DNA from: Perkinsus olseni
Lineage: Eukaryota; Perkinsozoa; Perkinsida
Direction of reading: 5' to 3'
NCBI GenBank assembly: GCA_013115125.1
Contig: JABANN010000002.1
Location: 124,001-188,000 of the forward strand
DNA: 64,000 bases
Shown here: positions 31,930 to 45,180 of the stretch, in pieces
Layout of the letters: every line of letters starts with the position of its first letter
How positions within the stretch are numbered: the first letter of the stretch is position 1
The notes under the pieces: generated by a model
Told to the model about the DNA's origin: nothing
Database searches by the model: none
The model's input: only the letters and a program-made list of their open reading frames with translations
Position numbers and translations under genes: made by a program

Positions 31930-33655
31930 ATGGGCCGCTCCCTCTTTCTGGCGACAAAATTACGGTATCCATCGCGCGCACGTTACTTCACAACCACAAC
32001 AGCAGCGTCGCCATTGAAGCGTTTAGAAGCTGCTTCAAGGGGCCACAGCATAGATGATGTTCAGGCGGAATACGTCTTCGAGCAGGCAGCTCTGGCGAGT
32101 CGAGTCCGGGACGTCCTGCTGAGTCGGCTGCCCAGGTGGTTGACAGAACCTCTGGTGTCGGTGGAGGAGGGGAGGTATCTTTATGATGATGGTGACGCTG
32201 GTGGTGACACGGACGCTGACGTGATTTTCGAGAAATTGTGGAAACGGTTGCCAGCGGCAATTGACCGGCCGGAGTACATACCACTCCTTTCGTATGAAAC
32301 TGTTCGAGCGGTACTTGGAAGGGCGGTGGAGTGGTTCGAGAGAAATCCGTCAGAAGCATTGGTTGACGTGAAGATTCCTCGGAATTTTGGGAAAGTTACG
32401 GTATGTGGTGACACGCATGGACAGCTCCAGGACGTCTTGTGGTTGATTTTCGAGAACGGGGCACCGAGTGAGAGCCACACTTATGTCATCAACGGCGACG
32501 TCTGCGACCGAGGGATGTTTTCGGTGGAAATCTGGACGCTATTTTTAGCATACAAATTGAAGTTTCCGAGCAGCGTGGTCTTGCTAAGGGGAAATCATGA
32601 GAATCCTTATTGTAATGAGAGGCCACGGCAGATCTTCGGAGGAGGGTTCGCGATAGAGTGTCGAGAGAAGTACCCCGATCGACCTGATATTTATGCGAAC
32701 TTGTTTAAGCCGTTATTTAGGGAGCTGCCAGTTTTCGCGGTTGTTGACGCGAAAATCTTTGTAGTGCATGGGGGTATCTTTCGGGATGGGAAGGTGCGGT
32801 TGGAGGATCTACGAAAGGCGAATCATAGACAATTTTTGGAACCGGCAAGTGGGAGCAAGATGAGCAAGATTTCGGGCGAGGAGAGCGGCAGTGAGGAGGT
32901 CGAGACTCCTGGTAAGGGGATTGCCATACCACATTTTCACCAAATTTCGTCAGATGATTGGACCTGGGATTATCGCGTCCTGTTCGATGCGCAGTGGGCG
33001 GATCCTCATGGAGGAAATGGCATAATACGGGGCTCGAGAGGTTATAGTGGGGATTGTAGCATAAAATTTTGGAGTTGCGAGATAGGCTAGGCAAGGGTCG
33101 GGCGATGACAATCAAACAGAATCTGTAGACGGACTTACGAGGGGAAAAAGATTAGAAAAAAGACGATGGGAAAAGATGAGTGGTGCTCTACTCTAGCGAT
33201 GATACCCTGGAGCAATCGTGTGCGACTCAACAAATGCTGGTGATTATCAGTTCATAACGAGCAGCGTGCGTATGGATGATGGCTTGACAGTGGCATGGTG
33301 GATTGTTTGATCCGTTCCGGATCGAGTGGTATCAGTCAGCCCTCTCGCGTGGATCCGCGTCCCTGTTTCAGGCCCGGTGACAATCCGATGGGGGAGGGAT
33401 GTCACCGAGGAGTTCCTAGCGACTAACCGTCTTCAAATGATCGTACGGAGCCATCAGTGTATGTCGAGAAGAGGCTTTGGATTCGACCATAACCGCCGAG
33501 TGTTGACTATTTTCTCGGCGAGTAACTACCAGAAGAATCGGAACAAAGGGGCGGTGGCGATTTTGAGACAAGATGAGGGAGGGAGGGCTGGAGGGGCGGC
33601 ACCACTGGATGTAATAAAGCGGGTAAACGGAACGTTCGAGGCTACTCGTGAGTGA
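31930..33655 (+). CDS. PPP-family serine/threonine protein phosphatase
   Basis: A metal-dependent phosphoprotein phosphatase. Exon 31930-33040, intron 33041-33371, exon 33372-33655. PPP signature motifs are in order: GDTHGQ (about residue 160), GDVCDRG (about 188), RGNHE (about 220), HGGIF (about 280), then across the intron RGPVTIRWGRDVTEEFL, MIVRSHQ and LTIFSASNYQ. GDVCDRG has Cys where most PPPs have Val/Phe, and SASNYQ replaces the usual SAPNYC. The insertion rich in Ser/Glu around residues 315-335 (ISGEESGSEEVETPG) interrupts the catalytic domain. The N-terminus (MGRSLFLATKLRYPSRARYF) looks like a mitochondrial targeting peptide, but an acceptor-like site just upstream means the ATG might be internal. 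Closest in overall feel to PP5/PPEF; not assigned further. A GTGAGT right at the end could extend the gene. Confidence 0.82.
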
Positions 33656-34043
33656 GGAGAAATACATCAGCCTTTTGATCTTTCGTCTGGCGATTTGCTG
33701 GTGTGGAGAGGGAAGTGATAATCTCGGCCAACGATGGTTTCCTTGATCGGGTTCGCGGGGCGGTGGGTCTTCTTATCTGTGTTTTACTGAATTGGCTTGA
33801 TGCATCGCAGCTGATGATAGAATCCTCCCACGTGCGTGCAGCAGTAAGCAGACATTCTGATCGACGCTCCGCCGGTGGCTCGAATCATATATCGTGTAAC
33901 TTGTAAGTCCCTTGACATGTTTGTTATTGGCAAGTAGTATTCACTTGCTGCGTCTTTTGACATGAACAGCTTCACAAGTAAGGGAGTGTGATTGACCCTC
34001 TTGGCTCAGTGACTGAGTGGATGAACAGCGCGGTTTTCCGTAG
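33656..34043. other. Short spacer or intron
   Basis: No exon recognised between the phosphatase stop and the next acceptor. Confidence 0.35.
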
Positions 34044-37000
34044 GTGGACCTGTTGGAATACAGGCCCCCAGATGTGAAGACGCTAGCTCATCTTGGTTCA
34101 ATGACAAGAGCTGCTTCGAGGCGGACGGATGGGGAGGACAGCGGATCGGAGACGACTACTGATGAGAAGCCTGCCAAGGATGGAGGTACTATTTACGGCG
34201 GTTTTGTAGGTGGTGGCTTATAGCGTGGACGCTATGAAAGTTGTGGGTAGTGGTGGTATCTTATCTTGACTCATGCATTTCATGAGTGATAAGATGCCAA
34301 TATCAGTAGATGATTTGACCCAGTGGAATGGTTAAACGCCCAAGTATCAATAACCTCCTTTAAAAATTATCAAAATTTGCAATTTTTCTGCTACTGAAAT
34401 TCTAACTGTGGAGGTGGTGGAGATTAGGTTTGCGTGACGGGGGTAGTAGGAGCAAGATCTGTCTAATTGTTTTTTGTCCCCATCGGGTTTGCGTCAGGGC
34501 CGAGTGATCGAAGGTTCAACTTCAGCGACATCGACCTGCATATCTTTCGTCCTCCCGACTCCTCTACGATGGAGCTTGCCACGCATCTTTTGGCGGCCCG
34601 CAAGCATGTAGAGGATATTCTCGCGCGCCCGGAAATATCTTTGAGGTGGCTTCGGTTCAGGATATCATCGAGTATGCTATCCCTGTATTATCGGCGTTGA
34701 ACGACCCGAGCGAGGAAGAGACAGCGCAGGCGTGGACTCGGATTTTGGCGACTGTTGTTACGGACGGGGTAGTCAGGAGGGTGGGGAATTTTATGCTACT
34801 CTTCCGGCGTTAACCGTTTTTACAGAATAGTGCTGGTCGTTATTACCTTTGCGATTCCTGAGTGTGGAGAAATTTGCGAAGAATTGATCGCGGTAGAGGG
34901 AGCACCTGAGTTCATCAGCATTGCAGCAGTCTGTAAGGAGCAAGTCGTTTCATTAGGGAGCTGGTGAAGGATCAGTTTCACATTTATCGCAATGTCCTTC
35001 CGTTGGGATATCAACTCGACACGGATGATATCCGCATCATGTAGAGAGATAGTCGCGATGTATTAACAGAGAGACCGCAGCTCAGCCCACTTAGTGCAAC
35101 AGAAGAACGGGGAACTAATTGTGCGAAATGTGGTATTGCGGCGTTATTCGAGATTGCCATTCGTATGCCTGTGGAGACAGCCCTACCCGTCAGTTGGACT
35201 GGGCGCATCTGATCAAGTCCGGCACGCTGCTATTGGATGATCATGACGGTGTGTTGTTGGGCCGAGTGACGGTTCACGTGATGCATCCCCATAATGGGAA
35301 GCTTCTGCTATATAGACGGGTTTGGAAGAGGATCAAGGTAGGCTTTGTTGGGTGGTGGTGGTGGTGGATGCCCGGTAGACTCCCGGTAGAGGGATTGACG
35401 TAAGTTGATCGCGGGAGGGAACGGCGACCTCTCTGGGTGGTGGTCTTTCGTCTGCATCATACGGTCTCGTCGGGCGCGTCTTGAATCCCGCGTTTAACTT
35501 GTGTCACTTCCTCTACTCGTGGCACGAGTCGCGTGCATAGCGGTAACACTCATCATGCTAGTGTAGCTGTTTCACGATCGGTCGTTGGTTCGGTTTCTGA
35601 CTTTGTGGCGCGGAGCTTTTGAAGGGTGTTAGTGGCGGTACGGTATGAACGCTTGATAACAGTACGCTGGATCGGCGCCCAAGATATATCTTCGTGCTCA
35701 GTCGGCCAGCCTGTCAGCGGCAGAGGTGACTCGTTTGATACCGGAGGCCCTCCGCGGCCATGGGGTCTTGACTGCCCCGATCCTACAGCTCATGATGAGA
35801 CAGATGAGGCTGTGCGTGAATATGCAGCAGGTGAGTGGGAGGCGAGGTTTGCTGGGTCGGTATGACACACTCCAGTCGATGTGTTGTAGCCGAAAAGACG
35901 GTATTAATTTCTTAAATTTAATTGCGGGGTTTGATTCCGGAATCTGGCTAGGAACTGTAAGTTGTTATGGACTCAATACGCGGGCAATTTCTCGCAATAT
36001 CCCGTGATTGTTGAAGCATAGTGTTGTGGAAAAGGTGGTATCAATTTGTTGTTATTCTCAGGCTCGGCGATTGGCTCATCAGTTCCTGTTAGTGAAGGAC
36101 GACGATGGTAACGTCCAGTTGCGGCGCGACTCCGACGGGGAAGGTAGGCGGGCAGAATTCTTCATCTTGCTTGCAAAATCGATTTTTGCTCGCGATTTCG
36201 CTTTTCGGACACTCCCCTCCCATTTTTCATTGTGGGCGTGCATTGCCTGGTAGACGGCTTTGGTATTGAGAAAGAATTACAGCTTGAAATTGAAGTGAGT
36301 TTCTTTTCACGTTTGCCGACCTGCAGGTCCCTATCCAGTCAGCCGTGGTTTGAGGGACGTTTTGGAGTCAGTGCTACCCGGCTCTCCAGATCTTGACGAA
36401 GTTCTCGTCCGAGGCGGTCACGAGCCGGGCGAGCGCGCTTGCTACAGACTGCATGAGAAAATGTATGGCTTACGTATTTTATGCTACTATCGTGACCGCT
36501 TTAGAATTTCCCAATTCGCCCACGACATGGCGGAAACGATTTTGCTGTTCCTGTGTGGCAATCGCCTGGCGATATGCGGGGCGTGCAAATTAGCTGACCA
36601 TCAACAAACCGGCCTTCTGGACCGAGATCTATTCAAGGTTGGAGAGGTGACGGTACTTTGATTGATACGGGGAGTTGTAGGCGTGCTTGCGAGCTGTCTC
36701 ACAAGAGACTGCCTCTTATGGAGGATGGCAGACATCACGGACCGAGGCTCAGCAGCATGTGAGGGGCTCATGCGTCACTCTTGGTGGGACTTATTGGTGA
36801 TGGGCGAAGAGGAGGCGAAAGCTGATTATTGAGTTCAGAGGGTATGAGCGAACCAAAGAAAATTACCGGCGAGTGACAACGCGTAGCTCATAGCTCGTCC
36901 GATCTTCGCGCTGAATTGGTGGGTGAATGCCGTTCGGTTGATGGGAACGATAAGAATGGTTGGTTGAACCAACTTGGTTCTCCTGTCCTATCGGGAGCTG

Positions 37001-38545
37001 TCCTCCGTCGAAGGTACGCCTCGGCCATGGGCAGCCTAACATGCCATTATCCGAGACCTGGCTCACAGTAGCTACCAACTGGGCAGCGCAAGATTCGGCT
37101 CCAACACAGAGCGGAGCGAAGGTGAGCTCGATTCAGGGGCCTCACGGTGCACAGTCTATGTGCTCGTCTTGTGAAGGGCTCGATGACGAACCCTTCTACC
37201 TGGCCGGATCGTACGACCATCATGGTCGTAGAGGTATTAAGCTTCGCGCGCGTGATAATTGTTGGCGTCCCTGAAAAGGGATGATCCGCCGCGATGAGCC
37301 GTTGCTACCATCCTAGGCTAGTTGTTACGAGCACTCAGAATCCATGCTTAATTCTGGGTGAAGGCGCTCAGTTCTCAGAAAGCGCGTCCCGTTTTCTCTG
37401 CGCTCAGCGTGGTTAGCTGAAAAGCAAAAAATCGCGAAGAGTGGGCATTTGTTGCTGACTGTCGCCACAGCTAAGTTGGTAGTTGTACTAGAAGCTTCTC
37501 TGGAAGGTACGTTGGCGGTCGCTTCTGGATAATCTAGAAGCGACGCTGCTGGAGGACGGCCCACAGAAGATCCCAGTGGCGCGACCACCGGGGATCATTT
37601 GGAGATGAATATCCTTTAATCTTGTCCCTTATATGATTGGTCAATAGTTGGCTTCAGTCGGCAAACTCCTTATAAGTCATGCTAGTCTAACACGACTGTT
37701 TTTGGGTTAGAACACGTAACAGGCTGCGTTGAGAAATCGCAAGATTGATCAAGAGCACCAAGATGGCGAAAGCGTGAATGAGTCGGAGTGGATTGTGTGC
37801 ACGCTTTTAGTTAAATTGTTTATCAAATGTCATCTGCCCATCGTGAGGCGGCTAACGGCGCAGGTGAGAGTGATTCGGAGCTGCTCGACTCCTGGGCTGG
37901 AAGCGCCACGTTTGATGATGATCCGACCGAGTCTCGCCGAGAAAGACCATCACCTCCGCAATCTCCTGCCACATCGCGAGTTTCGGTAGGCTCACCTCAG
38001 GAGATCTCTTTGCTTGAACGCCCTCTGCATTGCGCAGAGAGACCAATTGTACGGCGAAAACAGCGGGAGATCAGGAGTTTTTTTTCAGGCCCTGTTCTCG
38101 GCTGGAAAGCGAGCTATGTCGAGTGGGATAAGCGCAACAGGTGCTCTGATTCGAGGGCTATCAGAATCCTTGCCGGAAGCACTAGCAGGACCTGAACCAG
38201 CATCGCCTGAGGTGAGGCTAACTACAGTCGCGGCCGTACTGCGTTCACCCTACTCGTAATTCAACATATCTTTGTAGCGAAATTCAAGTTGAGTGGCGCG
38301 CTGCTGATGAATCAAATTGATTCAATCACTCATTTTCATCCTCGTATCGGTTCGTACTCGCAGAGTACTGGTATCCTGTTAACTGTTAGCCGCTATTTTG
38401 TCGAGGCTTTCAGGTAGAAACGATCCTCCTTCATTTGCGGCAACTGTTGGCCGAGTTGTTATTGGACATGTCGGGCTCAGCTGATGCATCCTCGGTGACC
38501 GTTGGAATTCTGTCTGATACTCGGGTTAAAAAGTACGTTGGACCG
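34044..38545 (+). CDS. Unassigned multi-exon gene(s), plus strand
   Basis: A series of coding-like pieces bounded by AG and GT sites. They include VDLLEYRPPDVKTLAHLGSM (34044), RRFNFSDIDLHIFRPPDSS and the helical ATHLLAARKHVEDILARPE (34500-34640), VQDIIEYAIPVLSALNDPSE (34655-34770), LLLDDHDGVLLGRVTVHVMH (35220-35335), EVTRLIPEALRGHGVLTAPI (35725-35830), ARRLAHQFLLVKDDDG (36061-36140), GLRDVLESVLPGSPDLDEVL (36335-36465), an acidic SDSELLDSWAGSATFDDDP exon (37865-38140) and VETILLHLRQLLAELLLDMS (38415-38530). Leucine-rich helices suggest an intracellular scaffold. I do not recognise it, cannot say whether it is one gene or two, and did not verify phases throughout. Confidence 0.35.
36966..37230. 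repeat. Pair of one-base-centred hairpins
   Basis: 36966-36980 (7-bp arms) and 37212-37230 (TACGACCAT, centre C, exact reverse complement; 9-bp arms). Confidence 0.8.
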
Positions 38546-38637
38546 TGGGGGGCATGGGGAATATGTCATTCAATTTGGGTTGATTCTACAGCTGTACTGA
38601 TGTTATCAAATCTCTCACACTGTTATGATAACAGTGT
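38308..38637. repeat. Pair of one-base-centred hairpins
   Basis: 38308-38324 (8-bp arms) and 38617-38637 (ACACTGTTAT, centre G, exact reverse complement; 10-bp arms). Confidence 0.85.
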
Positions 38638-39883
38638 TATCCTAGGTGACTTGAACGTGTAACGCCGTCTTCAGTTATTCTCTCTCTGTGCATACACGTT
38701 TCGATTCCAAGGCCGTGTTGTCAACGCGCATGAATGACGACCAAGATTCCCTCCCTCTCATATGCCTAACAACGTCGGTCGAGCCTGAATGCATCGTAAA
38801 AGTGGCGTGTCTTCTGAGTGATGTGTCACTGGAAGGTGATCACAGAAAGAGTGCGGGTTCAATTCCATGAATTTGAGAGCTACTGCTTCCTGAATCATAG
38901 GGAGATGAATGAGCCGACGCTGAGGACGAGCAGCTGTCTCAACCATAGTGACATGCAAGTTGTGAGTATCAACTTGTAACTGCGTCACAGTGACTTGGGA
39001 GTCCGACGTTGGCTGTTCATTAGAGGGTATCGCATTTGTGCTGCGAAAGATACTCATGGAGTGGAAGCTGTGGCAAGCGGCATCACTGCATCAGGGGAGC
39101 CGCTGCCTTCTAGGAGTGACGGAGCCGGCTGGCTGGACTTCCTGTGGCTTACCCCGGGCCCATCACATCCTTGCTCCAAGGCCAACTGAACAAATGGCCT
39201 TTGTGGGACGCACGGCTTGGGTTGACCAGCGTACAGTGGCGCTCAATGTCGAGCCAGGACCGCCAAGCAGCATTGGACTTCAAGAATGGTTCCCATTCTT
39301 GTACGGGATCGAGAGCTGCTTGCAATCCAGCAGTGCTGGACCAGCACGGTACTCTTCTGCTTCTCCTGCTTGCTTCTGTCACTCAAGATCATCCAATGGG
39401 GAGTTGACGGTACAGCAGGCGGCGAAAACCAAGTATCACCAGGTTGGAGGTTCCATTACGGTTCCGTAGTACGAAATCCGTACACCGATAGGTCATTCAG
39501 TATTGTCATCGCGGTTCCGTACGCCGATAGGTCATTCAGTATTGTCATCGCAGGATGTTTCCTGTCGTGTCGTTCAAGGAGGAATGCGGGAGCTGCGGCA
39601 ATGGCTCCCAATAGAGCTCCCTGATCTGGTCTGTTGGTTCCCCTGCGCGGCGCACAGGCTTTACCTCTGTGTGGTAAACGCGCTGGGGTTCTACAGGAGA
39701 GTCCCTGCAGACGAAGCTAACCGCGGCGAGCTAGATGAGTCTCACATTTTTCCCAGTGCTGTTCTGTCACTGGAATTGAACTGGATTAAGTGAAGTAGTA
39801 CAAACTCACTTTCACTCGGTTTGGCGTGGCTTGTGAAGGCAATCGCATTTTCAATAGCGTAGCGGTCGATCTGTTATCTATGG
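38546..39883. other. Region of uncertain coding status
   Basis: Long overlapping frames occur on both strands at 38990-39470 but none resembles a known protein. Holds the 39-bp tandem duplication. Confidence 0.35.
39478..39555. repeat. 39-bp tandem duplication
   Basis: Two almost identical 39-bp units, each with GATAGGTCATTCAGTATTGT, start at 39478 and 39517. Confidence 0.95.
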
Positions 39884-42800
39884 ATGAACGATGCTCTCTC
39901 TGAGAACCTCCCTAGCTTGCTTCGCCGGCTGACAGTCCAAGACATGAAGGCTCACCCGGTAGATGCTGATTTCTTCCCGGCTTCTCGAGTGGGTGAGTCT
40001 GTATGGCTACGAAACACGATGGGGTATCCTGATTCTGCTCTGATTAGTTTTGTGTTGCCAAATTAATCTCGCCAAATGCGTATAAAGCGAGAGAACGGCT
40101 TTTTTGTTCAATGACGAACAGTCACCGAAGTAGAACATTAACCGAAGACTAGTACTCGCTTTGCGAGAAGGAAAGCCAGCACGGATTTCGAATCGGCGTC
40201 AATAATCACATCAAATGGCGGATGAATAGCTCAGCTCGATTACCCATTCGTTGCCTCCATCAGGTGTCTGGACGAGGCTGTGCTAGCTACGACGAGTTTG
40301 GACGAGCTAGCTGACGCGTTGTTGGATATTTGGTAAGCTGCCTCCTGTCACCAATTCGTGGTTGATTTACTTCTTCTCTGAGGTACGTCTCCCGGTTCGA
40401 CGACGGAGTGCTGAGCAACTGGAGCGAGGTGTCCCAAACGGCCTGGCTGCAGCAGCTATTTAACGTCACTGTTGGTACGGAAATCAACAACTCCAGCGTC
40501 CTTAGGTGAGTCGATAATCGTGCTGGACTGGGGTGGATCGCGTAGTGAGAATAGTATTCACTGCGATTCAGTGTCAGCTCAGTATACCCGTGTGCTTACT
40601 TTCTGTTGGTCACTAAATATGGCTCTCCGCGTCAAATCCTGTAGGAGCGAACACATCGGCTAAGGATGATAGTGTCGTTCGACCACCGACTCGGAAGCCC
40701 CTCAATCTCCAGTTTTGCCGCCGCGGACTATTTGACCGGTGACTGGAACGGCGAGTTGGCACCTGCCTGCGTCCACTGGCCGTACTCAGTGTCTACGAAC
40801 ATCGAGCGTTGCGAGAGTCTTCAGAATATGTGTTTCGCCACCATTGCTTGTCGTGCGACTGGCTGGTTCAAGTCGGAGGTCGTCCTTTTTCCCCTCAGTG
40901 TCCGATTGGGTATCCACCTGCTCATATCAGCGGTGTATCAGCTTGGCATGGCGATCATGGCCGAGCTAGAAGGGGATACCTTCGACCGGTAAGGCCCCGC
41001 TGTTCGAGAAGGCTTCCGATGATTCAATCTCCTTCGGTGTCAGGTGGCGCTCGTCTATGGCGTCGCTGCTCGAAAGGGCTGAGAATCTTTCTAGGTGAGA
41101 GCTCCCGCTGACCTCCCCCGGAGGCTTTCATAGAACACTTTTCAGTGCTTGCGGAGATAAAGCGGCAGGCAGCGTCTTCTTCTCCGAGCTGGCTTTCATC
41201 TCCTACTATGACGACTCTATGATCGAAACTGAGGGCAAGGCTAGGATCTTCAAGCTGGTGAGTGGGCGCGGCCCGCGCTTAGACGTTTCCGTCGGACTGT
41301 GGAATTCAGAGGCCAGAGGGTTGGATTTAGAGAGATGCTGTAAAGAAACTCCAGCCGGTCGCCCTATCGGTCGGAGGAAGCCTCGAGTGTAACTCACGCA
41401 AAGTCAATAGGTCCTGACCTTGATCGAAATAGTTGTCAGGCTAGCGTGTTTCGAAAAGGGAGAGGACGGTCAAGGTCGTGCTCCATGCTCGCTTTATCGA
41501 CTTGCCTGGATACCCGTAGTGCTGTGCGCCTCTCAGGTAACTCTACCAGAGTCTCGCAACAAGACAGTGGTGGACACAAGGCTGTTCATCAACTCTGTGG
41601 AGGACGGCTCAGGCACCTACCTCCTGGTAAGGGGCTCGCAGCTAGCGCATGAACAGACGGTCATTTGTTTAGGACATTGACTCGAGTGAAGTGCTGGTGT
41701 CTCAAGGTCGTGGTGGTTCGAGACGCCCAACTCTCGTCCCGCCAGTGGGAGACGCTGAACTGGAAGCACAGACGAAAGTAGCGCCGGACGTGCTTCGCTC
41801 CGTCGTCATTTTGATGTCCTCTTAGAAGCTAGCGAGGGAGTTGTTCATCCGCAAGACTAAGCCGATAACGTTAATAAACAGGCATAGCGAGCCTCTCACA
41901 GTCCGACTTTACAACAGGATGGACCAGATCTGTGCGGTACGTAGAGTGGCCGGAGTGGTCGCTGTAGGCTCAGCGTCGTAGATACCGGTCGGAGGGCTGA
42001 AGGGCCCGGGAGTAGGAACGGTAAAGGACGGCAAGCGACTTCAACTGCGGCCTCCTTCTGTCCACGATATCTTCTGGATGAAGGTGAGCTGGCACCTAGT
42101 GGATCGCTGCTCGGTTGTTTGTGCACCGCTCTAGCCCAGTTCAGAGTCTAATGCAAGCAGTCATCCTCCAGGAGCGCATAAGAAAACCACATCATTTAGT
42201 TGTTGTGTAGGTGTTTCCTGCTGGATCGACAGGAGCCGTCTACAACTGCGAAGTCCATCGTGGCCAGACATGGGAGCTTCGTAGCCACGACGCTTCCCTT
42301 CTGGTCGGCTCTAGCTCCAGTCGAAGTTAACCTGGCGCCCCTCCACTTCGTTATATTTGCCCTCTAAGTTGTTTCCTTCTTTTGGCTGAATAATTGTTGT
42401 CAATCCTGGAAGGGCTCGCACTACTCGCCGGCGACGGTGGTCCTAAGAGCACCCGAACGCCGTGAAACTTTCGCCTCCGCGAGCAGCGGCCTTTTCCCCC
42501 TGATCGGTTGTCCCCTCCCTGCGAAAATTATGGGGAGGCTTTGCGCTCTGACCAGAAGCTCGAGGGAGTTACGGACGGAGTCGGGATATTATTATGACAG
42601 CTTCCGTTCGAAGCTCCCATGGCTGATTCCGGGCTGCGGGACAGCGGCGGCTCTGCCGTATCTCACGGCTTCTCCCTATCCTCCTCGATCGGCTCCTCCG
42701 TGTATTCATCGATGGAAGTGCCCCGGACTGAGTACGATCAGCTCAGCCCGAGCAGCTCGTCCTCGTCGAGTCGGAGTACGGATGAAGCCTCTCCGGCGTC

Positions 42801-44776
42801 GAGGGGAATGCAGGTCAGTGGTCATCACCTTCCCAAGCGGGAGTGAACGAGCGCCAGAATCTGGAAACCGCTTCGGGATTTGTCCACTGGTAGATAGCAG
42901 CTAAGTTTCCGTATAAATAGGGGTCGAAAGAAAAAGGCAAAAACGACGGAAAGATGCGGAAAATGGAACTGAGCTTCACTATAGCGCTGGCGCGCCGCGG
43001 TCTCTCGATGCTGCTGGAAAGTGCCTTTCGCTCTGGCTAATCGGGATCCCCGGTCAGCTCCGAGGTGGGAGTTATCTTGACAGGTTCGAAAGTCCGTGAT
43101 CTCCTTACGAGTGCCTTCGCATCGACCAGTACGAAGCGCAAGCCTTGCCCCACGACGATCAGCCAGCTCAATTGACCACCGAAGTCTGCAGGACCACAGC
43201 CATCGCCGCTCTAGGTATGCTCTCCTCATCTTCTCCCTACGATCGCAGCGGCGGAAAAAGTGTGCCATTACTATTAATATATTCAGAAATTGCATGTATT
43301 TTTATCATTATTATAAGAGAAGTTCAGAAGGCATAAGAGTCCTCATCTTTAAGGTTCTGATCTTGAGTGTAAGTAAGAAGGAAAACTTTATTATCTAAAA
43401 CCTATAAAAGTTCTTTTGTCAGTCCGGTATATACATTTTTGTCAACTTGTCAACGTCTTACATCATAACGAGGATTTCAAGTATTTTCCCCCAGGTCATT
43501 GGTGGACGACTTCGTAACCAGCAGCTACCAAGCCCCGGACGCAGAAGTATCTTTGGACCTGACTCCTACCAGTGTGTGCTCATCGGCGCTACAGCGGACT
43601 GAGCAGGTCGTCCCCACCCTGCCGTCAACTGAATCGGTGACTTCAGAGGTCTCGAACGAACCGGTGGAGGAGACGGAGGTCACTCCCGAGATGCAGCCGC
43701 CTGATGATGACGATGTTCTCGCGGGATACCTCGCCGCAGCACGGACCGAGCCAAAACGAAGATCCCCTGGCAAGCCGCCTTTGAGTAGAAGCAGCAGCTC
43801 GCCGACACTGGCAACAGCCATAAGGAACGTTCGACGCTCGATGGGTGCCTTGAGTGACCCGGATTCTCCCGAAAAACCAACGAGCGAGGCGGCGTCCCCG
43901 GACAGATCCACCGAGAGAGGGAGCCTGAATTCTATGTGTGGTTTCGGTTCCCCAGTCCGACCATTCTCGATCGATAAAGCGGCTGAGGCCGAGATCGAGA
44001 TTCCTGTGGTTGAGCGTCTCCCGGGAGCTGTCATCTGTGCGGAAGATCTTGATGCCTGTGAGGTGCCTTTGGAGAACGGCCTTACGATTAGGGTGGGGTA
44101 CCCCGAGCGTGGTTGGGTGAGTGTCTTTGCTGGAGGGGGGACGATCCTCAGGGTGCGCCCTTCCGGTATTGGTGTGCAGCACGGTGGCAAGGAATACCGT
44201 CTCCGCGATATTGATGGCCAGAGTGAGGTCCACGTGCTGTACCATACGACCAGAGAGGTCATCGACAGACTGCGCGAAACTACCGTACGCATCCGCAGCA
44301 GTGGGGATCATAACTCTTTCATGATGGCTGATGATATCGCGGTGTCTTCCAGAACTTCTGTTCTCCGCTTTGACGGTCGGGATCGTCCATGGAAGTGCAA
44401 CATCTCCTTGAAGGAAGTCAAAGTGGCGGGCGACGAGAGCGTGTGGAAGTTCCTTTGCAACGGTCTGGACTTGCCCGCCGTGTCCGTGCCCGTCTCGGTG
44501 GTGGACAAGAGTCAGAGCGAAGCAATGGAGGTTCTCATCAAGCGTGAAACAGCAACAACGTCTATGGCTCTTGACATCAACGCAGTTGTTGCTCTGATGA
44601 CTTCGGTGTGGCCCTCGGTTATCTCGAGGAGGGGCGAGCTTATTGAGCGAGACTTCGACGCCATGGGGAGAGCGCACAGCGAATATTTGCAGAGGATGCG
44701 TGCTAGTGCTATCCCGAAAGATATCCTGGCAAAGCTTGGTGGCGTTTCTTCGGCTATTGCTGCTAGCGGTGGGTGA
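39884..44776 (+). CDS. Unassigned multi-exon gene with VHL-like and polo-box-like parts
   Basis: Tentative model; it may be more than one gene. ATG 39884 opens MNDALSENLPSLLRRLTVQD. Later pieces: YVSRFDDGVLSNWSEVSQTA (40382-40505), SVFFSELAFISYYDDSMIET (41180-41258), VTLPESRNKTVVDTRLFINS (41540-41625), a basic LARELFIRKTKPITLINRHS piece (41830-41935), VGTVKDGKRLQLRPPSVHDI and VFPAGSTGAVYNCEVHRGQT-WELRSHDASLL (42010-42300). The last three resemble the VHL beta domain (N-R-x-hydrophobic strands, then 'RGxxWxxRxxDxxLLV'). A Ser-rich exon (42620-42830) precedes the long last exon (43500-44776), which has a Ser/Pro-rich half and a compact C-terminal half; GWVSVFAGGGTILRVRPSGI to YRLRDI and VIDRLRETTVRI recalls a polo-box fold. 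Both likenesses are by eye only. Confidence 0.4.
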
Positions 44777-45180
44777 TCAGAACACCCGAGCCACAGTGAA
44801 TCAGTCAAGCCTGTATCATTAACCGTATTTCCCGCCTCGAATCGCTGTTTTGTTTTGTCGGCTGCGCCTGGGCGCTGTGCAACATGCCTTGACTGTGTCG
44901 GTATACGTGCTAGCCTCGCGCTTGTACGAATCGCTGTGTTCCAAGTATCATCAGTGGTGGCAGTAGTAGAGGGAAAGTTTCCCATTTTTGAAAACCTCTG
45001 CATTATCTCGTTCTAGTAGGTGCAGTTGTAGGATACGGCATGAGTAGATTGGGCTCATAGTGAACGAGATAGAGCAGATAGAATATGGAGTAGTTGAGAG
45101 AATGGGTTGATAATGCGAAGCTGGTATGAGTACAGCTCCGTTGTGTTACGTAGGCAGTGCAGCTCCTCCGTTGCCTCGAG
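44777..45180. other. Short intergenic spacer
   Basis: Should hold the promoter of the TMEM128-like gene. Nothing recognised. Confidence 0.4.

Noticed and set aside
43525-44677. Long minus-strand frames of 255 and 344 codons
   Set aside because: Antisense shadows of the long last exon of the unassigned plus-strand gene, which has the better protein-like composition.
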